The notes beneath the pieces were generated by a model. The model searched no databases. It worked only from the letters and a program-made list of their open reading frames with translations, and was not told the DNA's origin. This document shows, piece after piece, positions 1-7,391 of a stretch of 36,478 bases of DNA (positions are counted from its first letter, which is position 1; every line of letters begins with the position of its first letter). The position numbers and the translations under genes were made by a program. Origin of the DNA: PALSA-1006 sp036171275 (GTDB lineage: Bacteria; Pseudomonadota; Gammaproteobacteria; Burkholderiales; Gallionellaceae); assembly GCA_036171275.1 (NCBI GenBank), contig JAVHQT010000067.1:1-36478 (forward strand). Reading direction: 5' to 3'.

Positions 1-2
1 GG

Positions 3-128
3 GATTATGCCGAGCGTTACGTTGAAGAATGCTTGCAAAATAAGCAAGCACCCGTGCCAGTGAGTGCTTTTCAATCCTGGAAAAACCAGCGAATCTTGCA
101 GCTTAAAGCGTTATTTGGCAGACACTAA
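3..128 (+). CDS. 3' end of an unidentified protein-coding gene (partial)
   Basis: An open frame runs in from the left edge and stops at TAA 126-128, giving the last 41 residues of a protein (starts DYAERYVEECL, ends LKALFGRH). The residues are a normal mix for a soluble protein, with charged and aromatic residues, and there is no membrane segment. I do not recognise the family, and 41 residues are too few to assign a role. It points away from the toxin-antitoxin pair on the other strand and converges on it. The coding call rests only on the uninterrupted frame and its composition, so it could be chance. Confidence 0.4.
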   Translation, partial: DYAERYVEECLQNKQAPVPVSAFQSWKNQRILQLKALFGRH

Positions 129-204
129 CATTCTGATTATATTGAGTTTAATGATAAAAATACTGAGGTTATCGCAACCGTGGCTTACGGACGCACTTTG
201 CAGA

Positions 205-528
205 TTACTTCAGTAAACGCCTTGTCAGCAACGACAGCATATCGCGCCTACCATCCGCCACCAGTTGCACATAAACCGCCGAACCGATTACGCGGTAGAT
301 TACCCGATAAGGCTTAAAAAACGTTTGCCGATACTCCAAAATACCAAGCGCCGACAGTTCGCTGGGGTATGCGCCGCGTTCGGGAAAAGTCGCCAAGGTT
401 TCAATCACCGCCTCCATGCCATTCAACACATAATCTGCACTAAAAACCTTATCATGCAGGGAGATGTAAGCGTAAATTTCTGCAAGGTCAACTTCAGCGT
501 CTTCAGTCAAATAGACTGCGTAGCGCAT
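205..528 (-). CDS. RelE/ParE-family toxin of a type II toxin-antitoxin pair
   Basis: 107 residues, the usual size for ParE/RelE toxins. It starts MRYAVYLTEDAEVDLAEIYAYI, the typical first strand and helix (residues 1-22). Its C-terminal half has the family pattern around FFKPYRVIYRVIG (about 70-83) and a final strand with VADGRRDMLSLL. Toxins of this fold either poison DNA gyrase (ParE) or cut mRNA on the ribosome (RelE). The sequence alone does not decide which, though the ADGRRDM motif near the end looks more ParE-like. The start codon overlaps the antitoxin stop by one base (TAATG), so the two are translated together from the antitoxin promoter. The frame is intact. Confidence 0.85.
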   Translation of the reverse strand: MRYAVYLTEDAEVDLAEIYAYISLHDKVFSADYVLNGMEAVIETLATFPERGAYPSELSALGILEYRQTFFKPYRVIYRVIGSAVYVQLVADGRRDMLSLLTRRLLK

Positions 529-803
529 TAAATCGTCGCCTGTTTATTGCGTAACCGAGCAATCGCCTCTTGCGCGGGCTTAATCTTACCCTCTTCAATC
601 TGCCGATTGCCTAGTGCCAAAATCTTGAGCAGCGCCATGGTTTCCTGTGTTTGCTCAAAGGACACAATGTCTTGTAAAACAAATTTTGCCTCACCATTTT
701 GCGTAATCACCATCGGCTCGCGTCGCTCAGTAAGTTGGAGAGAAATTTCAGCGGTATGAGCCTTAAGGTAACTAATCGGCCTAATTTGCGTGGAGAGCTT
801 CAT
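528..803 (-). CDS. Phd/YefM-family antitoxin
   Basis: 91 residues. The N-terminal part (about 1-55) has the Phd/YefM DNA-binding fold pattern: ISYLKAHTAEISLQLTERREPMVITQNGEAKFVLQDIVSFE. The C-terminal 35 residues are charged and helical, as expected for the segment that wraps and blocks the toxin. A good ribosome site (AAGGA) lies about 5 bases before the ATG. It is first in a two-gene unit with the ParE/RelE-like toxin and overlaps it by one base. By family rule the antitoxin binds the palindrome in its own promoter and represses the pair, with toxin as co-repressor. Confidence 0.85.
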   Translation of the reverse strand: MKLSTQIRPISYLKAHTAEISLQLTERREPMVITQNGEAKFVLQDIVSFEQTQETMALLKILALGNRQIEEGKIKPAQEAIARLRNKQATI

Positions 804-830
804 CGCATTCCTTGAGATAATATGAGAAGA

Positions 831-862
831 CTAAATATAGACCAAATTTAGACTTGTCGCAA
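831..862 (-). promoter_or_regulatory. Promoter and operator of the Phd/ParE-type pair
   Basis: On the minus strand a -35 box TTGCGA (862-857) and a -10 box TATATT (839-834) are separated by exactly 17 bases. They lie 31 bases upstream of the antitoxin start. An inverted repeat, CTAAAT at 846-851 and its mirror at 831-836, overlaps the -10 box and part of the spacer. Antitoxin operators usually sit exactly there. The boxes and palindrome are seen directly; the binding role is inferred. Confidence 0.6.
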
Positions 863-984
863 CTGGGCATGACGCGAAAACGCTGAGGTTCGCACACTCA
901 CTCCAGCCTACGTGCTACAGACTATAAAAATGGATTCAGAATAGTCAGTTTCCCCTCAATGCCTATGCTGCAACGCAAGGCGAA

Positions 985-1220
985 GGTATCCGAGAGCACA
1001 CGATGAGCGTCGTACAGCAATGTCGGTTGTTAGAGGTCGCGCGCGCCACTATTTATGCGCATCAAAAGCCGAAGTCGGTAGCTGAGCTTGGCGTGTTGCA
1101 TCGCCGCCTGATCGACGAGGAATACACACGCCATCCGTCTTGCGGCAGTCGCAAGATGGCGGTCTTCCTCAAGACAGTGTGACACCTTGTCAACCGCAAG
1201 CGGGTACTTGAAGGGCTAGC
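985..1220 (+). pseudogene. IS3-family transposase (OrfB) fragment
   Basis: From 1003 the frame reads MSVVQQCRLLEVARATIYAH, then KPKSVAELGVLHRRLIDEEY, then HPSCGSRKMAVFLKTV, a stop (TGA 1180-1182), and HLVNRKRVLEG in the same frame. This matches the N-terminal, pre-catalytic part of IS3-family OrfB proteins, where GSRKM...GHxVNRKRV is a hallmark. The stop replaces the usual glycine. The DDE catalytic core, OrfA and both terminal inverted repeats are missing. The right edge abuts codon 5 of a vapC gene on the other strand at about 1220/1221. It is a dead remnant. The left boundary is approximate. Confidence 0.75.
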
Positions 1221-1235
1221 CAGCATCACTTTCAT
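1221..1235 (-). pseudogene. vapC: Decapitated vapC toxin gene (first five codons only)
   Basis: The codons read MKVML, the standard opening of VapC PIN-domain toxins of the MxxMLDTNI type. They start with an ATG that overlaps the vapB stop as ATGA. From codon 6 the sequence changes to the reverse strand of an IS3 transposase fragment, and the invariant DTN metal-binding motif is absent. No further PIN-domain sequence is visible upstream of 1220. The identity rests on five residues plus its position directly after vapB, so it depends on the vapB call. Confidence 0.55.
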
Positions 1236-1467
1236 GAGAAAATCGCCTCGCGTTCTGGTTGAGGTGGGTGAGCGCGTTCTGACATAAAATCGGGGCTCAA
1301 TTTATCCAAGCTGCCTAATAAAGTGCCCCAAGAATGAGTGGTTGGGATTGACAAGATGACATTGCCCGATTTCTTAATGATCACTTCGTCACCTTCGAAG
1401 CGAAATTTTTTAGGCAGTCTGTGACGGCTTGGCTTGGCCGGTTTTGAAATAATTTGGCTGTTTTCAT
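1232..1467 (-). pseudogene. vapB: vapB antitoxin gene broken by a 2-nt insertion
   Basis: The start reads MKTAKLFQNRPSQAV, the classic AbrB/MazE-type swapped-hairpin DNA-binding start of VapB antitoxins. At 1418-1422 two extra bases shift the frame, and the frame actually read ends within about 13 codons. Skipping two bases restores RLPKKFRFEGDEVIIKKSG, then NVILSIPTTHSWGTLLGSLD and DFMSERAHPPQPEREAIFS with a stop at 1232-1234. This is a complete VapB of about 78 residues. A ribosome site (GGAG) lies 6 bases before the ATG. The intact protein would bind its promoter and neutralise VapC. Confidence 0.8.
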
Positions 1468-1485
1468 GCGTGCTCCGCGATTGAA

Positions 1486-1514
1486 GGTATAGTTTTTGTC
1501 TATATTAAAATCAA
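1486..1514 (-). promoter_or_regulatory. Relic promoter/operator of vapBC
   Basis: On the minus strand a -35 box TTGATT (1514-1509) and a -10 box TATACC (1491-1486) stand 17 bases apart, just upstream of vapB. An inverted repeat, TATAG at 1488-1492 and CTATA at 1500-1504 with a 7-base spacer, covers the -10 box. That is the usual place for a VapB operator. The promoter still looks functional although both genes downstream are broken. Confidence 0.5.
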
Positions 1515-1878
1515 GTTTTAGCGGGGATAAAAAATTAAGTAGACGCTGCTTGATTCCGTTCGTGGTGCACCTGCAAGGGGTAGGCCGTGGCTGTAAGGGG
1601 ATCAAGCCCCAATGTCATCGAGTCCGTCAAGATTATTTGACGTAAAATCGCTAAAAATCCGGGATCATTTCCGAATAATGCAGCGCTGTGAAACTCGGCT
1701 AGTGGGCATTGAAAAACATCAGTACAAAAGCGTCTAGGCTGATTAGAGATTGGAAGGCCGCATTAAATCGATTTATCATTCAATTCGAGGACAGAATGCG
1801 ACAATTGTAAAAATTACCTTGAACCACAATTTTGGACACCCTCATCAAATCCTGCACCATTTCTTATTCAACGACACC
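1515..1878. other. Intergenic stretch upstream of uvrB
   Basis: About 360 bases without a gene I can support. The uvrB frame stays open upstream to a TTG at 1750, but those 43 codons do not resemble UvrB. I searched for a LexA-type CTG-N10-CAG palindrome, which controls uvrB in enteric bacteria, and saw none. No convincing -35/-10 pair stands out. Confidence 0.5.
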
Positions 1879-3900
1879 GTGATTAAAACATTCCCCAACA
1901 GCCCATACCGTTTACATCAGCCTTTCGAACCGGCGGGTGATCAGCCGACAGCGATTGCGTCGTTAATCGAAGGAATTCAAGACGGGCTGGCGTTTCAGAC
2001 TTTGCTCGGCGTGACGGGCTCGGGCAAAACCTTCACCATGGCAAATGTGATCGCGCAGCTCGGTCGGCCGGCGATGGTGATGGCGCCGAATAAAACGCTT
2101 GCGGCGCAGCTGTATTCGGAAATGCGTGAATTTTTCCCAGAAAACGCAGTGGAATATTTCGTTTCTTATTACGATTATTTCCAGCCAGAAGCCTATGTAC
2201 CGTCACGCGATGTCTATATCGAAAAAGATTCCAGCATCAATGAGCAAATTGAACAAATGCGTCTTTCCGCCACCAAGGCGCTGCTAGAACGAGAAGATTG
2301 CATCATCGTCGCCACCGTCTCGGCGATTTACGGCATCGGTGATCCAGTCGATTATCACGGGATGATTTTGCATTTGCGGCATAACGAAAAAATGCCGCAG
2401 CGCGACGTAATTAAGCGCTTGATTGAAATGCAATATGAGCGCAACGACACGGATTTTTCACGCGGTAAATTTCGGGTGCGCGGCGATGTCATCGACATTT
2501 TTCCAGCCGAAAGCAGCGAACATGCCTTGCGTTTAACCTTGTTTGATGACGAGGTGGAAACGCTGACTTTGTTCGACCCGCTCACCGGACATATTCTGCA
2601 AAAAGTGCCGCGCTACACCGTGTATCCGTCCAGCCATTACGTCACGCCGCGCAGCACGGTGCTGGAAGCGATTGAGACAATTAAGGTGGAATTGGCAGAA
2701 CGCATCGCCTTTTTTGTGCAAGAAAATAAACTGGTGGAAGCGCAGCGCATTGAGCAACGCACTCGTCACGATTTGGAAATGCTCACCGAAATCGGTTTTA
2801 CCAAAGGCATCGAAAACTATTCGCGCCATTTATCCGGCCGCCCCGCGGGTGCGCCGCCGCCCACTTTACTGGACTATTTACCGCCGAATGCGCTGATGTT
2901 TTTTGACGAAAGCCATGTGATGATTCCGCAAGTCGGCGGCATGTATAAAGGCGATCGGGCGCGCAAAGAAAATCTGGTCAATTACGGCTTTCGCCTGCCG
3001 TCGGCGATGGATAATCGCCCGTTGCGCTTCGATGAATTTGAACTGGCGATGCGGCAAAGTGTGTTTGTTTCCGCCACGCCAGCGGTGTATGAAGCCGAGC
3101 ACGCCGGTCAAGTGGTAGAGCAAGTTGTGCGCCCCACCGGACTGATTGATCCGATCATTGAAGTGCGGCCCGCCACCAGTCAAGTGGATGATTTAATGTC
3201 AGAAGTGACGCTGCGCATCGCGGTTGGCGAACGGGTGTTAGTCACCACTTTAACCAAGCGAATGTCGGAAGAATTGACCGATTATTTTATCGAGCACGGC
3301 ATCAAAGTGCGTTATTTGCATTCCGATGTGGAAACCGTGGAACGAGTGGAAATCATCCGCGATTTGCGCCTTGGCGTATTTGATGTACTGATTGGCATTA
3401 ACTTATTGCGAGAAGGGCTGGATATTCCTGAAGTGTCGCTGGTGGCAATTTTGGATGCGGATAAAGAAGGCTTTTTGCGTTCTGAACGCGCTCTAATTCA
3501 GACCATAGGCCGTGCCGCCCGCCATTTGAACGGCAAAGCAATTTTGTACGGCGACAAAATGACCAATTCGATGCGCCGTGCTATCGACGAAACTGACCGC
3601 CGCCGTAGCAAGCAAGTGGCTCACAATCTAGCGCATGGCATTACCCCGGTCGGCGTGCAAAAACGCATTAAGGATATTATCGAAGGCACGTATGAGCCGG
3701 AAGAAGCGCGCAGCCAATTGCAAGCGGCGCAGAATCAAGCGAAATATCAATCTATGAGCCAAAAGGAAATAGCTAAAGAAATCAATAGGTTAGAAAAATA
3801 TATGCTGGCTGCGGCTAAAAATCTGGAATTTGAACAGGCCGCAAAATTGCGCGACCAACTAAAGAAATTGCGTGAAGGTGTGTTGCTGGCAACGTTATAA
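1879..3900 (+). CDS. uvrB: UvrABC excision nuclease subunit B
   Basis: 673 residues, the same length as E. coli UvrB. UvrB is the damage-verifying helicase-like core of nucleotide excision repair: UvrA loads it at lesions and it recruits UvrC for the two cuts. Visible motifs are Walker A GVTGSGKT (44-51), the beta-hairpin region YYDYFQPEAYVPSRDVYIEK that clamps DNA, FFDESHV (Walker B), GINLLREGLDIPEVSLVAIL (motif V), QTIGRAARH (motif VI), and a C-terminal UVR domain with LEFEQAAKLRDQLKKL. I chose GTG 1879 because MIKTFPNSPYRLHQPFEPAG matches the family N-terminus. Its ribosome site is poor. The gene stands alone and converges on radC, with 6 shared bases at the 3' ends. Confidence 0.97.
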   Translation: MIKTFPNSPYRLHQPFEPAGDQPTAIASLIEGIQDGLAFQTLLGVTGSGKTFTMANVIAQLGRPAMVMAPNKTLAAQLYSEMREFFPENAVEYFVSYYDYFQPEAYVPSRDVYIEKDSSINEQIEQMRLSATKALLEREDCIIVATVSAIYGIGDPVDYHGMILHLRHNEKMPQRDVIKRLIEMQYERNDTDFSRGKFRVRGDVIDIFPAESSEHALRLTLFDDEVETLTLFDPLTGHILQKVPRYTVYPSSHYVTPRSTVLEAIETIKVELAERIAFFVQENKLVEAQRIEQRTRHDLEMLTEIGFTKGIENYSRHLSGRPAGAPPPTLLDYLPPNALMFFDESHVMIPQVGGMYKGDRARKENLVNYGFRLPSAMDNRPLRFDEFELAMRQSVFVSATPAVYEAEHAGQVVEQVVRPTGLIDPIIEVRPATSQVDDLMSEVTLRIAVGERVLVTTLTKRMSEELTDYFIEHGIKVRYLHSDVETVERVEIIRDLRLGVFDVLIGINLLREGLDIPEVSLVAILDADKEGFLRSERALIQTIGRAARHLNGKAILYGDKMTNSMRRAIDETDRRRSKQVAHNLAHGITPVGVQKRIKDIIEGTYEPEEARSQLQAAQNQAKYQSMSQKEIAKEINRLEKYMLAAAKNLEFEQAAKLRDQLKKLREGVLLATL

Positions 3901-4569
3901 CAAACCTTGTTCCGCAAACGACAAGCAGTGACTTCCCGCTACAATAAAATGATCCAGCACGCGCACATCGACCAATTGCAGCGCTTGTTTTAATGCCTCG
4001 GTTAAGGTTTTATCCGCCTGACTGGGCGCGGCGACGCCGCTTGGGTGGTTGTGAGCAAAAATAACGGCGGCACAATTATGCGCTAAGGCACGTTTCACCA
4101 CTTCGCGGGGATAAACACTGGTTTGCATTAACGTGCCATGAAATAATTCTTCCGCCGCTAGAACAGCGTGTTGCGCATTCAGAAAGATCGCCATAAAGAC
4201 TTCTTGCTCACGGCTGCGCAGTAATAATTGCAGGTAATTGCGCACGACGACCGGCGAATTTAAAACATTCCCTTGCTGCATTTCTTCCGCCAACGCGCGC
4301 CGTGACATTTCCAACACGGCTTGCAACTGAACAAATTTGGCTTGCCCCATGCCGTGTAGCAAACAAAAATCCGCTTCACTCGCTGCAAATAATGCCGTCA
4401 AATTGCCGAAGCGAACCAGCAAGTCCCGCGCTAAATCAACGGCACTTTTACCAACCACGCCGGTGCGCAAAAAAATCGCTAATAATTCAGCATCGGACAA
4501 CGCCGCTGCGCCACGTTGCAGCAGTTTTTCACGGGGGCGCTCGGCCGCAGGCCAGTCGATAATGCTCAT
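3895..4569 (-). CDS. radC: RadC family JAB/MPN-domain protein
   Basis: 224 residues, close to E. coli RadC (222). The N-terminal helix-hairpin-helix-like part (about 12-95) includes PREKLLQRGAAALSDAELLAI. The C-terminal domain carries the full metal-binding signature H173-x-H175, S183 and D186 in FAHNHPSGVAAPSQAD, with an upstream glutamate in AEELFHG. RadC proteins were once linked to recombinational repair, but their cellular role is unsettled. The start at 4569 overlaps the stop of the HPt gene as ATGA. That supports this start over an upstream one, which would add 19 unrelated residues. Confidence 0.93.
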   Translation of the reverse strand: MSIIDWPAAERPREKLLQRGAAALSDAELLAIFLRTGVVGKSAVDLARDLLVRFGNLTALFAASEADFCLLHGMGQAKFVQLQAVLEMSRRALAEEMQQGNVLNSPVVVRNYLQLLLRSREQEVFMAIFLNAQHAVLAAEELFHGTLMQTSVYPREVVKRALAHNCAAVIFAHNHPSGVAAPSQADKTLTEALKQALQLVDVRVLDHFIVAGSHCLSFAEQGLL

Positions 4570-4919
4570 CGCGCAACAGTGAAAACGCGCCAGCTTTCTT
4601 GCAATTCCTGCTGCGCGCTTACGCAATCTTCACCTTGTGCTAGCTTGAGCTCGAATCGCGCAGCTGCTGCGCAGATTTCGCGCAGTCCGAGATTCGCCGC
4701 CGCGCCTTTTAACGCGTGCAAACGTTTTTTAACCTGAGCCCAATCGTCTGCTTGTTGCGAGGCGGCAATTTCAACGCAGACCGCGCTAAAGTCGGCCTTA
4801 AAACAGTCAACAAGAACCCTGACCTCGTCTTCGCTACCCATGATTTCAATCAACTCCGCCAACCTTTGCGGATCGAAGCCATCGGGATTGAGCTGTTTAA
4901 CTCGATTGCTAGCATTCAT
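4566..4919 (-). CDS. Stand-alone HPt (histidine phosphotransfer) domain protein
   Basis: 117 residues, nearly all a four-helix HPt domain. The key segment is RLHALKGAAANLGL with the phosphorylatable histidine at about residue 68, followed by the family's small-residue/glycine pattern. Such proteins relay phosphate between hybrid sensor kinases and response regulators. No kinase is beside it, so its partners are elsewhere. ATG 4919 has AAAGGAA five bases upstream; the ATG just before it (4922) is possible but too close to that site. It sits 59 bases after era and overlaps radC by 4 bases, so it is probably co-transcribed with both. Confidence 0.85.
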   Translation of the reverse strand: MNASNRVKQLNPDGFDPQRLAELIEIMGSEDEVRVLVDCFKADFSAVCVEIAASQQADDWAQVKKRLHALKGAAANLGLREICAAAARFELKLAQGEDCVSAQQELQESWRVFTVAR

Positions 4920-4978
4920 CATTATTCCTTTACGTCTTGCACGCTGGAGCACGCAGGCGGTGTTCGCAAGGATGGACT

Positions 4979-5872
4979 TTATTCGTAGCCTAAAGTTTTC
5001 AGCATTTGAGGGCTATCTGCCCAGCCGCTACGCACCTTGATCCAGACTTCTAAATAGACTTTCCCATCAAACAATTTTTCCATATCAAGCCGCGCCTGAG
5101 TGGCAATTTCTTTCAGCTTTTCGCCTTTGGTACCAATTAACATGGCTTTATGCGCTTCTTTATCGACCAGAATGGCGGCATGAATTCGACGCAGTTTGCC
5201 TTCAATTTTAAACTGTTCAATCACCACGCTCACCGAATAAGGCAATTCTTCTCCGGTAAACCGAAATACTTTTTCACGGACAATTTCAGCGGCTAAAAAG
5301 CGTTCATTGCGATCGGTAATTTCATCTTCGGGGTAAATTTTTTCGCCTTCTGGTACAAAAGGGCGAATCGCCTCCAATAAAGTATCGAGCTGATTATCGT
5401 GTTTGGCACTGACTGGCACAATCGCCGCAAAATGTCGTGCTGTTGCAAGGTCTTGAATAAAAGGCAGTATTTCTGCTTTATTCGCCATGTTGTCCACTTT
5501 ATTGATGACCAGCACCACCGGGATATCATTAGGCAATAAATTCATTACTAACTTATCACGCTCATCAAAAATGCGCGCTTCAACCACAAACAACACCACG
5601 CTTACATCACGCAAACTACTGGTGACGACTTTATTCAGGCCTTTATTCAAAGCGTTTAAGTATTGGGTTTGAAAGCCAGGTGTATCAACAAAAACAAATT
5701 GCGTATTTTCCTCAGTCAAAATACCGGTGATACGGTGGCGGGTTGTTTGCGCCTTGCGGGAAGTAATGCTGATTTTTTGCCCAATTAAATGATTGAGTAG
5801 GGTGGATTTTCCGACATTAGGACGACCGACAATGGCGATGAATCCGCTATGAAACGAAGAGGAATGGGTCAT
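4979..5872 (-). CDS. era: GTPase Era
   Basis: 297 residues, full length. The GTPase domain has G1 GRPNVGKS (16-23), G3 DTPG (63-66) and G4 NKVD (124-127). The C-terminal KH domain is marked by LIGTKGEKLKEIATQARLDM and ends in the family's VWIKVRSGW segment. Era binds 16S rRNA near its 3' end and helps assemble the 30S subunit. The ATG overlaps the rnc stop (ATGA), so it is translationally coupled to RNase III, as in most proteobacteria. Downstream comes an HPt gene rather than the usual recO. Confidence 0.97.
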   Translation of the reverse strand: MTHSSSFHSGFIAIVGRPNVGKSTLLNHLIGQKISITSRKAQTTRHRITGILTEENTQFVFVDTPGFQTQYLNALNKGLNKVVTSSLRDVSVVLFVVEARIFDERDKLVMNLLPNDIPVVLVINKVDNMANKAEILPFIQDLATARHFAAIVPVSAKHDNQLDTLLEAIRPFVPEGEKIYPEDEITDRNERFLAAEIVREKVFRFTGEELPYSVSVVIEQFKIEGKLRRIHAAILVDKEAHKAMLIGTKGEKLKEIATQARLDMEKLFDGKVYLEVWIKVRSGWADSPQMLKTLGYE

Positions 5873-6546
5873 TTTTGATTAGTATTCATTAGGTTATAAG
5901 CAATTTCCGCAGCGGCCTGCTCGGCAATGCGTCGGCTACCTCCTTCGCCACGAGCCGAAATTTTAAGGGCGGAAATTTGGCATTCCACCACGAAATTTTG
6001 CGCGTGCGCTTGGCCTTGGGTTTCGACTACGGTGTAACAAGGCAACGGCAGTTTTTTACTTTGCAAGGTTTCTTGCAACTTCGTTTTGGGATCTTTGCCT
6101 AAACTGTGTAAGTCCAGCAGGGTAATAAAGGGCACATATAAATTCAAAATACAGCGCTCTGCCGCTTCAAAACCGCCATCTAAAAAAACAGCGCCGAAAA
6201 TCGCTTCCAGTGTATCCGCCAAAATCGACGGACGACGAAAACCTGCGCTTTTACGTTCGCCTTCACCGAGCAGCAGAAAATCACCCAAATGGAGGTCTTG
6301 CGCGAGGCGAAACAAAGAGTGTTGATTCACTAGATTGGATCGCAAACGCGACAAATCACCTTCCGGCAAAGAGGGGTGTTGTTCGTAAAGATATTTGGCA
6401 ATCACACAATTTAAGACACTATCACCGAGAAACTCTAGCCGTTCGTAGTGCAACGTGCTGAAGCTGCGATGGGTAAGGGCCCGAGCGAATAGGTCGGGTT
6501 GTTGGAATTGATAGGATAATTTTTGGATTAAGGTTGCGTAATTCAT
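5869..6546 (-). CDS. rnc: Ribonuclease III
   Basis: 225 residues (E. coli 226). The catalytic signature ERLEFLGDSVL starts at residue 35, and a second acidic cluster appears in ILADTLEAIFGAVFLDGG. A double-stranded RNA-binding domain follows from about 150 (DPKTKLQETLQSKKLPLP, ending GEGGSRRIAEQAAAEIAYNL). RNase III cuts rRNA precursors and structured mRNAs. It lies 12 bases after lepB and overlaps era by 4. No clear ribosome site precedes the ATG, so translation may depend on lepB. Confidence 0.97.
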   Translation of the reverse strand: MNYATLIQKLSYQFQQPDLFARALTHRSFSTLHYERLEFLGDSVLNCVIAKYLYEQHPSLPEGDLSRLRSNLVNQHSLFRLAQDLHLGDFLLLGEGERKSAGFRRPSILADTLEAIFGAVFLDGGFEAAERCILNLYVPFITLLDLHSLGKDPKTKLQETLQSKKLPLPCYTVVETQGQAHAQNFVVECQISALKISARGEGGSRRIAEQAAAEIAYNLMNTNQK

Positions 6547-6558
6547 GCGTAGAGTGAG

Positions 6559-7362
6559 TTATTGAATTGACAAGCCGACACGTTTTAAGTCATTGAAATT
6601 CATCCAAATAAAGAAGGCCTTACCGACAATCATTTTATCTGGCACAAACCCCCAATACCGACTATCGCGGCTGTTATCTCGATTGTCACCCATCATAAAA
6701 TAATGGTCTTCGGGTACTTTGCAGCGCACTTCCGTTTCCGTGTATTTACATTGATCAAAGTGTGGAAATTCCGCCACGCTGTTTAAGCGCACTAAGGGCT
6801 CGTCAGGATTGATTAAAATTTTATGCGTTTTTTCGCCCAATTGCTCCGTGTATTGCTCGGCGTGCACGAAGCTCAATCCGCTTTCCACATAGTTGTAATC
6901 TTCGCCGCGTTGCTGTACCTGTTCTGCGCCGTTAATCCACACTTTTTTATTTCGATACAGCACCGTGTCGCCAGGCAAAGCAACGACGCGCTTGATGTAA
7001 TCCACCGACGGATTTTCGGGGTAATGAAACACCATCACATCGCCGCGCTGAGGATTATTCAGCTGGATTATTTTTTGACTGATAATCGGCAAGCGCACGC
7101 CATAAGTGAATTTATTGACCAAAATAAAATCGCCGATTTGCAAGGTGGGAATCATCGAACCGGATGGAATTTTAAACGGCTCGACCAAAAAGGAGCGCAG
7201 TAAAAAAACAGCCAAAATGACTGGAAAAAAACTCTTCGCATATTCCACCCACCACGGCTCGCTCGCGGGTGCCGTCCGTTTTTTGCGCAATACAAGTTGA
7301 TCTAACAACCAAACGCTGCCCGTCACCAAAAGCAGCACAAACATCACTAATGCAAAATCCAT
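6559..7362 (-). CDS. lepB: Signal peptidase I
   Basis: 267 residues with two N-terminal membrane segments (about 3-25 and 44-60). The serine/lysine catalytic pair is visible: S69 in IPSGSMIPTL and K124 in YIKRVVALPGD. The conserved MMGDNRDNSRDSRYWGFVP box is near the C-terminus. The enzyme removes signal peptides from exported proteins on the outer face of the inner membrane. AGGG lies six bases before the ATG. It is 29 bases after lepA and 12 before rnc, in one minus-strand unit. Confidence 0.97.
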   Translation of the reverse strand: MDFALVMFVLLLVTGSVWLLDQLVLRKKRTAPASEPWWVEYAKSFFPVILAVFLLRSFLVEPFKIPSGSMIPTLQIGDFILVNKFTYGVRLPIISQKIIQLNNPQRGDVMVFHYPENPSVDYIKRVVALPGDTVLYRNKKVWINGAEQVQQRGEDYNYVESGLSFVHAEQYTEQLGEKTHKILINPDEPLVRLNSVAEFPHFDQCKYTETEVRCKVPEDHYFMMGDNRDNSRDSRYWGFVPDKMIVGKAFFIWMNFNDLKRVGLSIQ

Positions 7363-7391
7363 TTTTACCCTAACTTGTTGATTATATTGAA

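Noticed and set aside
1570..1720. Possible insertion-sequence end upstream of uvrB
   Set aside because: There is a short GGGG...CCCC palindrome but no paired inverted repeats, target duplication or transposase sequence.
1750..1878. N-terminal extension of uvrB from TTG 1750
   Set aside because: The 43 extra residues do not resemble UvrB. GTG 1879 gives exactly the usual length of 673.
3895..3900. Overlap of uvrB and radC 3' ends as a regulatory device
   Set aside because: Six shared bases of convergent genes are common and need no special role.
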